This document shows, in pieces, positions 23,931 to 35,985 of a stretch of 64,000 bases of DNA. Positions within the stretch are counted from its first letter, which is position 1. The number at the start of each line of letters is the position of its first letter. The position numbers were made by a program, and so were the translations under genes. The notes below the pieces were generated by a model. The model was not told the DNA's origin, ran no database searches, and worked only from the letters and a program-made list of their open reading frames with translations. This DNA is from Castanea sativa (lineage: Eukaryota; Streptophyta; Magnoliopsida; Fagales; Fagaceae), in the NCBI RefSeq assembly GCF_040712315.1, contig NC_134015.1:46952464-47016463 (forward strand). Reading direction: 5' to 3'.

Positions 23931-24719
23931 TTAGGATATGGGAGTGGGGCTGGCTAAAGGAGCTATAATGGGCTGGGATGTATAAATGGTTTGGAATTCT
24001 AGGTCTGAGGCATTATACTTATCTAAGTCTGAATCTTCTTCTAATTTGGAATAAGCCATGACTACTAGAGCTTGAGGAGAGTAGTCATCATCAAGTGAAG
24101 AAAGTAATTCTATATTTGAGAAAGGAGTGTCATCTGCATGAATTTGTGCTTGTTCAAGAAGCTTTGTTGCTTTCTCCTTTTTTGAACAATTCTTTTCAAA
24201 ATGACCTGGTCTTTTGCACACAAAACAGACTTTTGAAGTTTTTCCTTTAAATTGCTTTCTTCTGAGAAACTTCCATTTTTTCTTCCTAAAATATTTCTTC
24301 CTTGGTCCTACATGGTGTCTCCTTTTCCAAGGATACTTCTTGAAATGATTTCTTCCTTTTGTTGAACAGTCACAATTTTTCTCATAGCACTTTATTTGCA
24401 AATCTTTCTTTTTGCAACTGTCTTTGAGTTTACTATGAACTCTTTCTATTTCTAAAAGAAATTTTCTCTGGTTGCAGAACTTTTCTAGAGCAATGAGCAA
24501 ATGTTGGTAGATTTCTCCTAAGGAGGTTTGTTGCAATGTTATCTTTTGGAGATTCATCATGCGAAGAGTTTCATCTCCCAATGGTTCTAGGAGGGAAATG
24601 AGGAAGGTATGCTTAAAATTGACATCATCCATACCATTGAAAGAATAAAATCGTCTTGACATCCTACCAAAATGCTTTTCCAAATCTTTCCTTTCAAATG
24701 AGCAACACTTCATAACCAA
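23931..24719 (-). pseudogene. Pararetroviral coat-protein-like region with CCHC finger
   Basis: A 262-codon open stretch has a mixed alpha-helical N-terminal half, a very basic central tract (K/R-rich, about residues 115-165), then a zinc finger CFVCKRPGHFEKNC of C-X2-C-X4-H-X4-C type and an acidic tail. This combination is typical of caulimovirid coat proteins. Related but disrupted sequence continues upstream to about 25020. It reads directly into the protease region, as in a polyprotein. Confidence 0.7.
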
Positions 24720-25253
24720 GAATTCTTCTTGTGCTACTTCTGTGTGAAGAGTCAGCGAGCCAAGAAATTCATTATGTAGAATTGTGGAAAAATCTTCTAG
24801 TGTTTTGCTTTGGACTGCTTGTCTCTACCGAAATTCTCCTAAATTAATCCACCATTCTCTTAATCTTCCTGTAAGTCTTGCAACAAACTTAGCAATGATA
24901 TTAGCAACAGTTGAATTTGGGGCTTGGAGTTCTACACCATGAATACATATTAAAAATCTCATCATGCCATTTGGAAGGAGGAACATTATCAATGGTAAAT
25001 AGATGTTTTCAATCTGTAGTTGATGGGTGGGTTAAACTTGTCTAGCTATCAGGGACAAAAAGTGGTGGAGGGAAAATTGGTGGTGGCGATGGAGGCAGTT
25101 TAGCGTAGAACATCACACCTTCATTTTGGTGTAGTAAGATTGGCACTATATATATATATATATAAGTAGAAACCTCATGTAGTATGAGGTTGTGAAATGT
25201 GACGCATTCTTTGAAGTTCTCAAGTTCTAAAACAATAAAGTTTATATTTATAT

Positions 25254-26171
25254 TGTTGGGAAATTTAAACCCCAGTTGATAGAATTAACAAGTTTTAAAC
25301 CCAAATTGTTAATTATATTTATTATGAATAAACCTTAATGAAAGAAACTAACATCAATATCATGCACAGTGAAAAATTAAATAAGACAAGATATGATGAT
25401 TCAGGAAAATCAATGAAACAAACTAGTTTCACAGTAAAAAAACCTAGGGGGAAACCTTCCCGAAAAGCAATCCACTATAATAAAGAGAAGTTTTAGATCT
25501 AGTACAAAACCTTTGTCCCTAGACTCTACAATCCCCTTAGATGAACTTACAGCAGAAACCTTCTACCGCTTTAGAATCTCTGAACTCTTCAATATATGAA
25601 CGCCACCCTTTTGATACACGGATCTCAGTATGTGACTAACTCCTTGCACGAATCCCAGTATGTGACTCACTAACCAACTTGAGGAAAATGTTGGCTGCAA
25701 AGTTCTTCACTTCATCAAAAACGAAGATCAAGAAGCACTTGATTACAAAACCCTAAGGCGCAAAAGACGCAGTAGCTTATTTCAGAGAGAATAAGGCATC
25801 AGTCACCTTTTGCATGTGTTCTCCTTGTATTCTCTTATGTGACGACCTCTAAAATAAGCCTTATATATGTCTAGGGTTGTGAGAAAAGAAAGCCTACACA
25901 AATACATAAGCATAGGCTGAAAATTGATTTGAAAATCTGAATTTCGTAATTCTCGATAGATAGTATCTATCGAGCCTCAATAGATAGCTATATGTTGAGC
26001 TTTAATAAATCAACACTTTTGCACTTGTTACTTGGACAGATTTGCATGGCTTCAATACTAGACTTGAACTCTTATTCTTTGAAGTATTGAACATATTCTA
26101 GATCTACCCAATTACAATTAAAATGCGTTTTATCAAAAGATTAGCCAATTATATAAAATATGTCCTTAACA
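25254..26171 (-). repeat. Copia 3' LTR (left copy)
   Basis: On the plus strand it runs from 'tgttgggaaattt' to 'gtccttaaca'. It matches 29989-30964 with several differences and small indels. The adjacent internal 'atctctctcttt' (minus: a purine run 'aaagagagagat') is the expected polypurine tract. Confidence 0.88.
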
Positions 26172-28262
26172 ATCTCTCTCTTTGGCAATCCGTGACAAAA
26201 CCACAACAAACAAATGAACATATTCTCAACCCATATTCACTTGTTGAATACAATAAAATCTATCCTAACACAAACTCTTGAAAAACTTTGCGAGAAGAGA
26301 GTTCATGGCAAGAAGACTTTGACAACTTGTATTTCTGAAACACTTTAAACAAAACCATCACGGCATCTTAGTGTGAGACAGAAATAAAAGATTGCATACA
26401 AAATATAAAAAACGTGTGTATAAAGATTGAAAAGAAACAACACATGTAGAGGTAGGTGAAGAAGACATACATCATATAAATATCAAAGATAAGCACAATG
26501 TATATAAATATAGTCACAAGACCGGTGTACAAGAAGAAGGAGGTAAGCACTCCCCTTAACAAGATGAAAGACATCTCCCCCTTACAAGGGCATGTATTTC
26601 TCCCCCTAACATGTAGAATCTTAAAAAGAAACCACATATTTACCACAATTTCTCCCCCTTTTTGTCATGATTGACAAAGGGTACAAGAAGCTAGAAAGCT
26701 TCACCCAAGAAATATAAAGATGATCAAGAGGGCACAAGAAATCCATATAAATGCATGACTGTAATGAAACAAGATGCTATGGATGACAAGATAAAAGAAA
26801 GATATAAAACATGTGAAAAAATAATGCATGCAAGAGGATCTCGATGGATCGAGAGCTATCGAGATGCTATTGAGCCAACCTCGATGGATTGAGAGTCTGT
26901 TGAGGATCTATCGAGCAGACAGAAACTTTCTTGATGAATCGAGAAGCTATCGAGATTGTGATAAAAAAAGTTGAAGAGCTCGATAGATAGTCTAGCTGTC
27001 AAGAGGTGTCGAGAAGCTGTTAAGATTGCTTAAAAATAGTTTTTCAAAAAGCGAAAAATGCAGATATGAATGCAATCAAGCATGCTACACAAACAAGGAT
27101 CCAAGCAACATTTTAAGCTCTCAAAAACATCTCTCATGAAGAAAAATGTTAAGCACATAGATCCAAAACACACACATAAACTAAACAAGTCTAACCAATT
27201 TTATATTTCAAAAACAAGTTAAAACAGTTTAGTGAGCATACATTAACATATGTATTCCTTTGATGACCAAATCACATTGTACCTGCACATGTATCAAGAG
27301 TAACAAAGAATATTGCGTGTTGTGTGTGAAAAACATCGCAAGATTGCATGAGTGTCTCTATGTTATGACGATTGGAAATATGAGTAAACCACTTTAACTC
27401 ACATATGATCATAACTGTTTGATGAGGACTATCACCTTCGAGGTACATCCTATAACTCTCATATCTCCTAGAATACACGCTTGCAATCATATAAAGCATA
27501 TTTATTTTTTTTGCTTTTTATTATTCTTTGCAAAATTTTCTTTTAAGCAAACCATGCATGGTCATAAAAGAGATAGAGAAGAAATATCCAATTATGTTAA
27601 ACTTACAACATTGCACTTTTACTATGTCGAAGCATATAGATGGCATTTCATGATTAGCGGGCAACAGTGGTGAGATGATTATTTATGCCTTTCTCTTAGG
27701 ATTTTCTAGTCCTTCCTGTCAAAAAGAGTCATACGAGTGTTAAGTACAAGAGATCACTCAACCTTACTCATTACAAATAAAGAGCCACAAAGCTCATTTG
27801 CTTAGTTGTGCATAGAGATGCTCATCTAAGCTACAAAAGATAAAAAGTTTAGAAAACTTTGCTTCAATGGCTATCCAAGGTACACAAGTACCAATGTACA
27901 CAAACACACACAATTTTTGTATTTTTTTTATTCTGAAAACAAAACAAAATAAAATAAAAACTAAACAACCAAACAAAAACAGAAAAACAACATGAAAGCA
28001 TGAAAAAAAGATGCATATGCATGAAAGCATGAAAGAAAAATGCAGATGCATGAAAGCATGATTCCAAAAGCAGATAAGAAATCAAGCAAAGAGAGTCATA
28101 CTTTAGATAGAAAGAATTAAAGCAGATGACAAACAAAAAAGATAATTAAGTCTTAGGATTCTTTCTCACCTACACAGCACGAGTCTTTCGCCGTGAAGAT
28201 GAAAATGCACGTATCCTAGTATGTCTACTAAAGGACATAGAAGAATTAAAATTCTCCTAAAA
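26172..28262. other. Non-coding interior of the Copia element
   Basis: This is the space where pol should lie. Small open stretches on either strand show no retrotransposon motif. The stretch includes a cluster of 'tcgagaagctatcgag'-like short repeats (26830-27020) and A-rich tracts. Confidence 0.6.
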
Positions 28263-29920
28263 TTAAGTTAAAAAACTCAAGGCTTTTAATAACTCTCCAA
28301 ACAAAGGTGTAGGTCCTTGAGAGGAAACTTGTGACCGTTTGGACACTTGCTTTTGTGGATACAACTTAAAGCAATTAGGACGAATGTGTCCAAAAACACC
28401 ACAATGATGACAAACATGAGGTCTAACAAAGGATTTAGAATTAGCCAAATTAGTTTTAGATTTCATACCTTTATAACTTTTCTCAGATTGGGGCACAAAG
28501 ATAGTCTTTGATCCAGAAGCTGTGGAAGAGAAAGGGTCAGAGGAAACAGCATATCCTAAGCCTGTCTTATCAGAACTAGGCTTTTGAGCATTCAATACCT
28601 CATAAAGCTTTGCACTAGACATCCTCTCTATTTGAGTTCTTGCTTGACTAAACTCAACCTCGAGATTCTTTACTTTCTCTTCTAATGAGGTGTTCTCCAC
28701 AACAAGAGTCTCAACGAACCTTGTAATCTCATCTAGCTTGACTAACAGATCAGCTTTTTCAGTTTTTACCTCATTAAGCTCTTTTCTACAAAGATGAGAA
28801 GTCTTTTCATATTTTATAAATTCAGTGCATAGCTTATCATAGGCTTCCTGAAGGGTCATCTTCTTGGGTACTTCATCATCAGAAGAATTCTCACTGTTAC
28901 TAGCACTCTCCACAATCACCTTATCAGTTGTGGCAGCAAAAGTTATAAAGTAACCACATTCATCCATATACTCATCAGAAGAGTCATCCTCAGTATCACT
29001 CTAGGTAGCAACCAACCCTTTATCTTTTGAATTCTTGGTTTTTTCCTTCATAAGATAGTTTGGGCATTCTATCCTCATATGACCAAAATCTTTGCACTCA
29101 TGGCACTAGATAAAGGGTTTCTCATTCTTGCCCTCTCTAGAGGATTTAGATTTCCTAGGAGGTTTGTACTTATACTTTTTCCTAAATTGAAGAAACTTGA
29201 TAATCTCATCAAATATGAAGGTTAAGTCCTCATTCTCATCCTCATCTTCATCTTCAAAATCATCACTCTCTTCCTCTATACCCTCAAGAGCCAAATTTCT
29301 ACACTTTCCACCTTTTCCCATTAAATCTAATCACATCTCATAGGTTTGAAGGTTCCCTACAAGCTCAGTCAAAGGAATGTGATCAATGTCCTTTACTTCT
29401 TCAATGACAGTAATCTTGGCATGGAATCTTTCAGGTAAGGACTTAAGGATTTTTCTAACAATTTTGGATTCTGCTATAGATTCTCTGAGGTTGAAGGCAG
29501 AATTCACAATAGCCTTAAGTTTAGCATAAAACTCATTAAAGATCTTATCCTCCTTCATCCTTATTTCTTCAAAACTACTAGTGAGTCTTTGAAGCTTCAC
29601 AGTCTTTACTGCTTTGGTACCTTCATAGGTGGTCTCAAGAATGGTTCATGCTTCCTTGGTAACTTCCGTAGATGATATTTTCTTGAATTCTTCATTAGTC
29701 ACCCTACAAAACAAAGCATTCAAAGCCCTACTGTTGAAATTTGCCGTTATGATTGTTGCTTCATCCCAATCCACCGGCACTTTCTTTGGCTTAATTCGGC
29801 CAACTTCAGTCATACCTATTCACCTAGAGCCTGCAAAAAAACTTTCATATGAACTTTCCAGTACGCATAATTAATGTCATTAAATAAAGAAAGAATCAAA
29901 AGAGATTGTCCACGATCCAT
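28263..29920 (-). pseudogene. Copia gag remnant with two zinc knuckles
   Basis: Likely start is ATG at 29920 (minus). The frame continues leftward, with a UBN2-type gag segment 'SLPERFHAKITVIEEVKDI' near 29440, an acidic stretch, a zinc knuckle CHECKDFGHMRIEC (about 29100-29060), a coiled-coil-like region (about 28850-28620) and a second knuckle CHHCGVFGHIRPNC (about 28405-28365). Several stops interrupt one continuous frame from 29600 to 28263, and a frameshift separates it from the N-terminal part. It would package RNA if intact. Confidence 0.8.
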
Positions 29921-29974
29921 GACAACGGGGGTCAAGGATCAAACTCAGAAAATTAATCCAATTAGAGTGTACCC

Positions 29975-29986
29975 CCTCTAATACCA
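29975..29986 (-). promoter_or_regulatory. Copia primer-binding site (tRNA-iMet type)
   Basis: Immediately inside the right LTR, two bases after its end, the minus strand reads 'tggtattagagg', one base off the usual TGGTATCAGAG complement of initiator-Met tRNA. This fixes the element's orientation. Confidence 0.8.
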
Positions 29987-29988
29987 CT

Positions 29989-30964
29989 TGTTGGAAAATT
30001 TAGACTCCGGTTGAGAGAATTAACAAGTTTTAAACCCAAGTTGTTAATTAAATGTATTATGAATAAACCTAAAAAAACAAACTAACATCAATATCATGTC
30101 AATGTCATGCACAACGGAAAATTAAATAAGACAAGATATAATGACCTAGGAAAACCAATGAAACAAACTAGTTTCATAGTAGAAAAACCTGGGGGGAAAC
30201 CTTTCCGAAAAGCAATCCACTATAATAAAGAGAAGTTTCAAATCTAGTACAAAACCTTTATCCCTAGATTCTACAATCCTCGTAGATGAACTTACAGTAG
30301 AAACCTTCTACCGCTTCAGAACCTCTGAACTCTTCAATATATGAACACTACCCTTTTGATGCACGGATCCCAGTACTCCTTTACACGAATCCCAGTATAT
30401 GACTAACTCTTTTGCACGAATCCCAGTACGTGACTCACTCACCAACTTGAGGAAAATGTTGGCTGCAAAGTTCTTCACTTCATCAACAATAAAGATCAAG
30501 AAGAACTTGGTTACAAAATCCTAAGGCGCAAAAGACGCAGTAGCTTCTTTCAGAGAGAATAAGGCATCGGTCACCTTTTGCATGTGTTCTCCTTATATTC
30601 TTTTATGTAACAGCCTCTAAAATAAGCCTTATATATGTCTAGGGTTGTGAGAAAAGAAACCCTACACAAATACATAAGCATAAGCCAAAAATCAGATCTG
30701 AAAATCTGAATTTCGCAATTCTCGACAGATACTTCAATAAAAAGTATTTGTCGAGCATTGATAGATCGCAATCTATTGGGCTCTCTGTTGAGCTTTAATG
30801 AATTAGCACTTTTACACTTGTTTCTTGGACAGATTTGCATGACTTCAATACTAAACTTGAACTCTTGTTCTTTGAAATATTAAACACATCCTAAATCTAT
30901 CCAATTACAAGTAAAGTGCGTTTTGTCAAAGGATTAGTCAATTACATAAAATATGTCCTTAACA
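29989..30964 (-). repeat. Copia 5' LTR (right copy)
   Basis: Plus-strand ends are 'tgttggaaaattt' and 'gtccttaaca'. It is slightly longer than the other LTR because of small insertions, for example an extra 'acgaatcccagtatatgac' unit near 30385. It lies next to the primer-binding site. Confidence 0.88.
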
Positions 30965-30969
30965 TATAT

Positions 30970-31229
30970 CAAAGTATTAGTTAATTAAATTAGTCAATAG
31001 ACTAAATGCATATATTAATTATCTATAGCTATGCATCAATAATTTATATCAAATGAATTTATATCTATATGCCATTCTTATTTATGTTTAGTTGCTTTGA
31101 CAAATGACAACAATTGAGACAAAGGCCATTAAAAATTAAACATTTGTGAATTCACTAAAATAAATCTTAACCCTTTAAATTTCTTAATTCCTTTTAGTCA
31201 CATGAAAGATACATACATACATACATACA

Positions 31230-31275
<46 letters not shown>

Positions 31276-31538
31276 AGTGTGTTTGTGTAATAGAATAAAT
31301 TATTTATTTTCTTATAGCATGATAAAATTTAATATGTTTTTTCTAAGATTTATATAAATTTTTTTTTTTAAATGTGTGAAAGAAGTGAAACACTATATCA
31401 TGCAACAATTAAACCAATGTCCAACAAAAATGAAAAAAATTAGTAACACAACCAAGAATGTGAAAAAAAAAATTGAAGGATATATGCATAATTTTAGTAG
31501 GCATGAAACATGCTTATCATGCAATTTTGAATTTATGA

Positions 31539-31579
<41 letters not shown>

Positions 31580-33186
31580 GTGTGATTTCTATTTTGTCTA
31601 TAAAATAACTAAAGATTACAATTTTTTATAAGGAAATTTAGTTAAATTTTTTTTTTTATATACAGTGATAGTTGGGGATCTAAATCATGAATGTCTTTAG
31701 TGAAAATTAAGGTGCTAACCAATTAAGTTACAAGATTCTTGATAAATTTATTAAACTATTGGAGAAAACTAATAATAGGTTGCACCATACATCGTGGGGA
31801 ATTTAACTAGTTATATACAAAGGTGGAATCTTTCTTGTAAATCAATATTATTTTTTTTTTAACTTGGGTATTCAAACTCTTTAAGCAACTCACTATCGAC
31901 ATTCAATTTTCAAGATAATATGTTCCACAATACCATGACTTAATCAAGAATGATGTAGATGAGAGAGAGGTGGTTTTATTTTGGTGTCTTCAAAACTAGG
32001 AAGCATGGAGAATTCAGCTTCCTCAAGTAACGGTATTTGATATATATATGTACTAGATACCTTTGGAACACACCAACACGTTTGTCCCAACTTTTGTTTT
32101 TCCCTCTAAAAAGAATGTTGGAATGTACACCCATGATATAGTCTGAATACAATTATATCTAACCCAAACCTTTTTTTTTTTTTTTTGATAAACACACACG
32201 TATATAGGAAAGGGGATGAGATAAGATAATACACTCACACGCCAACATCAAAACTGCATGCGGCAGTTAGTGTCACAGAGTAAGTGATAAACCCAAACCT
32301 GTGATAGTAAAAGATAGCTAAAATTTGTTAGAATTTTTATTTGTATTTTATGTATTGGTTTCAATGTTGAATACTTATTTGGTCATAAATTCACTACATT
32401 ATATTATAACTCTTAAATTAATATATGTATAACAATACATGAAAAGAAAAAGAAAAATAAAACTTAACAATATATAAAAAATATATTTAATAATTAATTA
32501 ATTCATGTATCTCCGCGATATCGTATCCAAAATTTTCAAGAATTGTCATATCGCCAGATCCTTCTCCTTCTCCTTCTCCTTCTCCTTCTTAGTTTTTATA
32601 AAGACATTGAGAAAACATATTCTGGAGCTCTAATTTTTTTTTTTTTCAAAATAGAATGGTCACTACAAGTTGGCGTTAGGATGTACTCAGAATCCAAACA
32701 TGACCCCCACAAGGACCATGTGCCTAGTTCATCATATGGATGTCATTGTTCCTCATAGACTAGTAGCAATATTTTTAGTAAACAGACTAGCTAGAAGTAA
32801 CATATTTTTTTGAGAAGACTAGAAGTAACATGGTCCATCAATTAATGAGAGTAAGGGTCTAAGCAAACATTAGTAAAAGTGATAGCGTGTGACCGCTATG
32901 CACGCTCCACAAGTTCATAAGAACTTATACCATTTTTAGTGGTAAAATTTTAAATTTACCTTATTTTAGTGACAAAAATTCGGCATAGTTCCACATTACA
33001 TGGTTTTGTGTTTGTGGTTGCACCACCAACATACGACATTAGGCTTGCAATAGAGTACTTGTACTATTAGACCTCATTAGGTCTATATTAATGGCCTTTA
33101 ATTTAAGGCTCCATCATTACAACTTAGGCTTGCAAAACAAATAATGTATTCAGTCTTTTTAGTGTTTATTGTCCACTATACCCAAG
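30970..33186. other. AT-rich intergenic DNA with microsatellites
   Basis: No gene was supported. It contains a (CATA)n run at about 31210-31258 continuing into (TA)n, an (AC)n run at about 31541-31566, a (CTTCTC)n run near 32560-32590, and several poly-T tracts. Confidence 0.7.
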
Positions 33187-33413
33187 GTAGATGCAAATTG
33201 TTGGAGTTGGGCCTCTAGATTGGTATTAAAGCTTGGTCACAGTTCGACTTCTTGCTATGCACATGCAGGTGTTGGGGGTAGAATTGTTGGGTGGCGGGCT
33301 AGTGGGCCAAGTCCATAGAGGCCCATTGGTGCTGGGCTACCACCTTCTACGGGAATAAAGTTGCATAGCTGTAGCTTTTGGTGTAGCAGGTGAGCACTTG
33401 ATCCTAACACAAA
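33187..33413 (+). repeat. Possible retroelement end with iMet-like primer-binding site
   Basis: The sequence 'ttggtattaaagcttggtcac' near 33219 resembles the region after a 5' LTR (TTGGTATCAGAGCTTGGTCAC). It is locally GC-richer than its surroundings. No LTR pair or coding part was identified, so this is only a candidate fragment. It directly abuts a CRK 3' fragment. Confidence 0.3.
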
Positions 33414-33464
33414 TATTCTACTTCGATTGCTACTATTTCTGAAATTTCTTTGTGTCCTAGGTGA
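33414..33464 (+). pseudogene. CRK 3'-end fragment (last 16 codons plus flank)
   Basis: The frame reads [16 protein letters not shown] then stop, the same C-terminus as the two intact CRKs apart from two residues. Everything upstream is missing. The homology continues through the 3' flank to about 34029, aligning with 11203-11555 and 12469-12656. It is a truncated CRK unit and shows that the cluster had a member between the two intact genes. Confidence 0.9.
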
Positions 33465-34029
33465 CCATGTTGGTATTGTCTCTGGCAGTTTCTTTGTGTC
33501 CCTGACACCATAATAGGAAGGAAAAAGGATGGTTTCTCATAAAACGAGTGCTCGCACGTCGTCTTTTTAAATGAAAGAAACCACAGATCTCAAGTTGCTA
33601 CCTCGCCTCGGCTTCTTGTTGGCATTTGGCAGCCAACTGATGATGGTGCACACGAAGTAACTCCTAATAAATCAATCAACTCTACCTTATGGAGGTAGAG
33701 GTGATTGATTTATTGTAAATTTTGGTTCTTTCTGTACATCATTGCTTGTGTAACGTAGGACGTGTCTTTTAAATCGTACAAGTGTCATTTTTTTTTTTTT
33801 TTAATTTTAAATTATTTGAGATATTAGCTAAATGTAGTATCTTCATTTAAATGAAAAGCCTGATGAATCAGCCGAACTTCCAAAGAATATATATGAGCAG
33901 AATAAGATTGGTTTTGTTTAACATAATTTTGCATTTTAGCACCAACAAGAAAACACAAAATATGAAATGTGGCGAACTTCATGTCCACAATTTTTTTTTT
34001 AGAACTCATGTCCACAATTTGAGAGCAAA
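33465..34029 (+). repeat. CRK downstream flank without the TIR insertion
   Basis: Aligns with the 3' flank of CRK copy 1. It lacks TIR element 3, so it provides the empty site at about 33826-33840. A long poly-T tract is at about 33788-33802. The alignment ends where a Helitron-like terminus begins. Confidence 0.8.
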
Positions 34030-35985
34030 TCTGATTGATATATATATATAAAAGCTAAAGCGTAGTATTTATTATTGTTAGACTTCTGTTAAGTCGCCTC
34101 ATCCTCCATGTCACTGCCATATCATTATTTTTTATATTTGTTTTTTACTTTTTTTTTTACATTATTAAATTTGTAAATACATTGGCTCTACAAATTCATT
34201 TTAGGTGGTTTTAACTTTACATATTTATTTACTTTAATTTTAATGATATAACTAACTATTGTCTATACATATTCCTCTTAGATGGTTTTAACTTTAAGTA
34301 TAATTTTGCCCATTTATCTTCCTTTATTTTGTCTCTTCTTATTCTCATTCTCTTACTCTCCCATTTTATGCATATTTTATTTTCCCACAAAAAAGGTCAT
34401 CTCTCTCTCTCTCTCATATTTTTTTTTTTTACATTTTTTGTTGGATTTTTTATGATGTTTGTACACCCATTGTCTTATTATTGACTAACTCATATGTGTT
34501 CCTTGATGCAATTTTAATGATATAACTAACTATTGTCTATACATATTCCTCTTAGATGGTTTTAACTTTATGTATAATTTTGCCCATTTATCTTCCTTTA
34601 CTTTGTCTCTTCTTATTCTCATTCTCTTACTCTCCCATTTTATGCATATTTTATTTTCCCACAAAAAAGGTCATCTCTCTCTCTCTCTCATTTTTTTTTT
34701 TTTACATTTTTTGTTGGATTTTTTATGATGTTTGTACACCCATTGTCTTATTATTGACTAACTCATATGTGTTCCTTGATGCAATTTTAATGATATAACT
34801 AACTATTGTCTATACATATTCCTCTTAGATGGTTTTAACTTTAAGTATAATTTTGCCCATTTATCTTCCTTTATTTTGTCTCTTCTTATTCTCATTCTCT
34901 TACTCTCCCATTTTATGCATATTTTATTTTCCCACAAAAAAGGTCATCTCTCTCTCTCTCTCTCTCTCATTTTTTTTTTTTACATTTTTTGTTGGATTTT
35001 TTATGATGTTTGTACACCCATTGTCTTATTATTGACTAACTCATATGTGTTCCTTGATGCAATTTTTTTTATCATTTTATTTGCAACACTAAATACATTT
35101 AATGTTGTTGACCAGATTTGGGAGGAAACTATATTATAATATGTCCATATTTTGTGTTATTGTTAGGTTTTAGTTTATTTGGAAAACATCAAGATAGTTT
35201 GGACAGTATGAAGAAGAATAGTTAGTGCAGTTAAAGAATTAAGATGGTCTTTGTGCAATTTCCTTTCACTATTTATTAATATATTGTTTAATAGATTAGC
35301 ACCAAATTGTCATATCTTTATTATATGATGTTTTTAGATGCATGAATAATTGTTTTTAAGCATTTACAAATATTTTGTATTGCTCATCTTCCTTATCTCA
35401 TTAGTGTATTTTTTTGAGATTTTAAAGAAAACAAATTCAATTTCGAGTTTAAAATTATTTATTTATCTATTTATTTTTTACATGTTGGATTAGATATTAG
35501 ATTAGATCATGACAGTATTAACACAATATTTGGCTTGATTACAATCATTATGTATAATAGAGTAAAATTTTTAATTTTGATTATGCATTGAATATTTGGC
35601 TTGATCACATCACATTTGATATGTTTTACAAATTCAAAAGAATGAATTTGACTTTGATGTAAGTTTTATATTATACCTTTCTTTTTTATTTGAATTGTAG
35701 TTTTGTTGAATCTTATAAATTTTTTTTATAGGTTTCTCGGTGTTTTGATTGTACGGTAGAAAAAAATTGCATTTGAAAAAGTTTTTTTTAAAACTAAAAA
35801 ATAATTTCCAAAATTTTGTTACTTTTTAATGATACACAAAATGTTATAAATAATTTTATTGAAAAATGAATTTCAACCTTTTGAATTCCTGAGAAAAATT
35901 ATATTGTTTTCATTTTGGCATGAGAAAAATTATATATTATATTTGTGATTGTCACTATAACAAATGAAAATATGATTATGAAATA
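34030..35985 (+). mobile_element. Helitron-like element, 3'-truncated
   Basis: Starts 'tctgattgatatata' after an A, then aligns in inverted orientation with the element at 60017-61613: shared 'gcctcatcc', 'tctacaaattcattttagg', 'cctcttagatggttttaac', 'atatgtccatattttgtg' and 'gtgattgtcactataac' landmarks. The 3' hairpin and CTRR end present in the other copy are missing here; homology stops near 35985 at 'attactat'. A 273-bp segment has been triplicated. No protein is encoded. Confidence 0.6.
34241..35063 (+). repeat. Three tandem copies of a 273-bp unit
   Basis: Units start at about 34241, 34515 and 34788, each with 'taatgatataactaactatt'. Each contains 'tgcccatttatcttccttt', a CT-microsatellite of varying length and 'tgttccttgatgcaatttt'. 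The units are nearly identical, so the expansion is recent. The related Helitron at 60-61.6 kb has a single unit. Confidence 0.9.

Larger units (their letters stand above)
21977..25090 (-). mobile_element. Endogenous pararetrovirus remnant (Caulimoviridae-like)
   Basis: Leftward along the minus strand lie a coat-protein-like region with a CCHC zinc finger, an aspartic protease, reverse transcriptase and RNase H, in that order: the caulimovirid polyprotein layout. No LTRs, integrase or primer-binding site are associated, which separates it from the LTR elements on either side. Stops and frameshifts interrupt every domain, so it is an inactive fossil. No movement protein was recognised. The right arm fades into unassigned DNA at about 25090-25250. 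Genus-level placement is not possible by eye; florendovirus-type is one option. Confidence 0.75.
25254..30964 (-). mobile_element. Ty1/Copia LTR retrotransposon, gag only
   Basis: Two LTRs (25254-26171 and 29989-30964) flank a 3.8-kb interior. A perfect 5-bp duplication 'tatat' lies outside (25249-25253 and 30965-30969). The primer-binding site and gag place the 5' LTR on the right. The interior encodes a broken gag, but I find no integrase, RT or RNase H, so the element is non-autonomous or internally deleted. Imperfect repeats of 'tcgatgga' and 'atcgagaagctatcgag' type occur at about 26830-27020 and in the LTRs. Confidence 0.88.
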
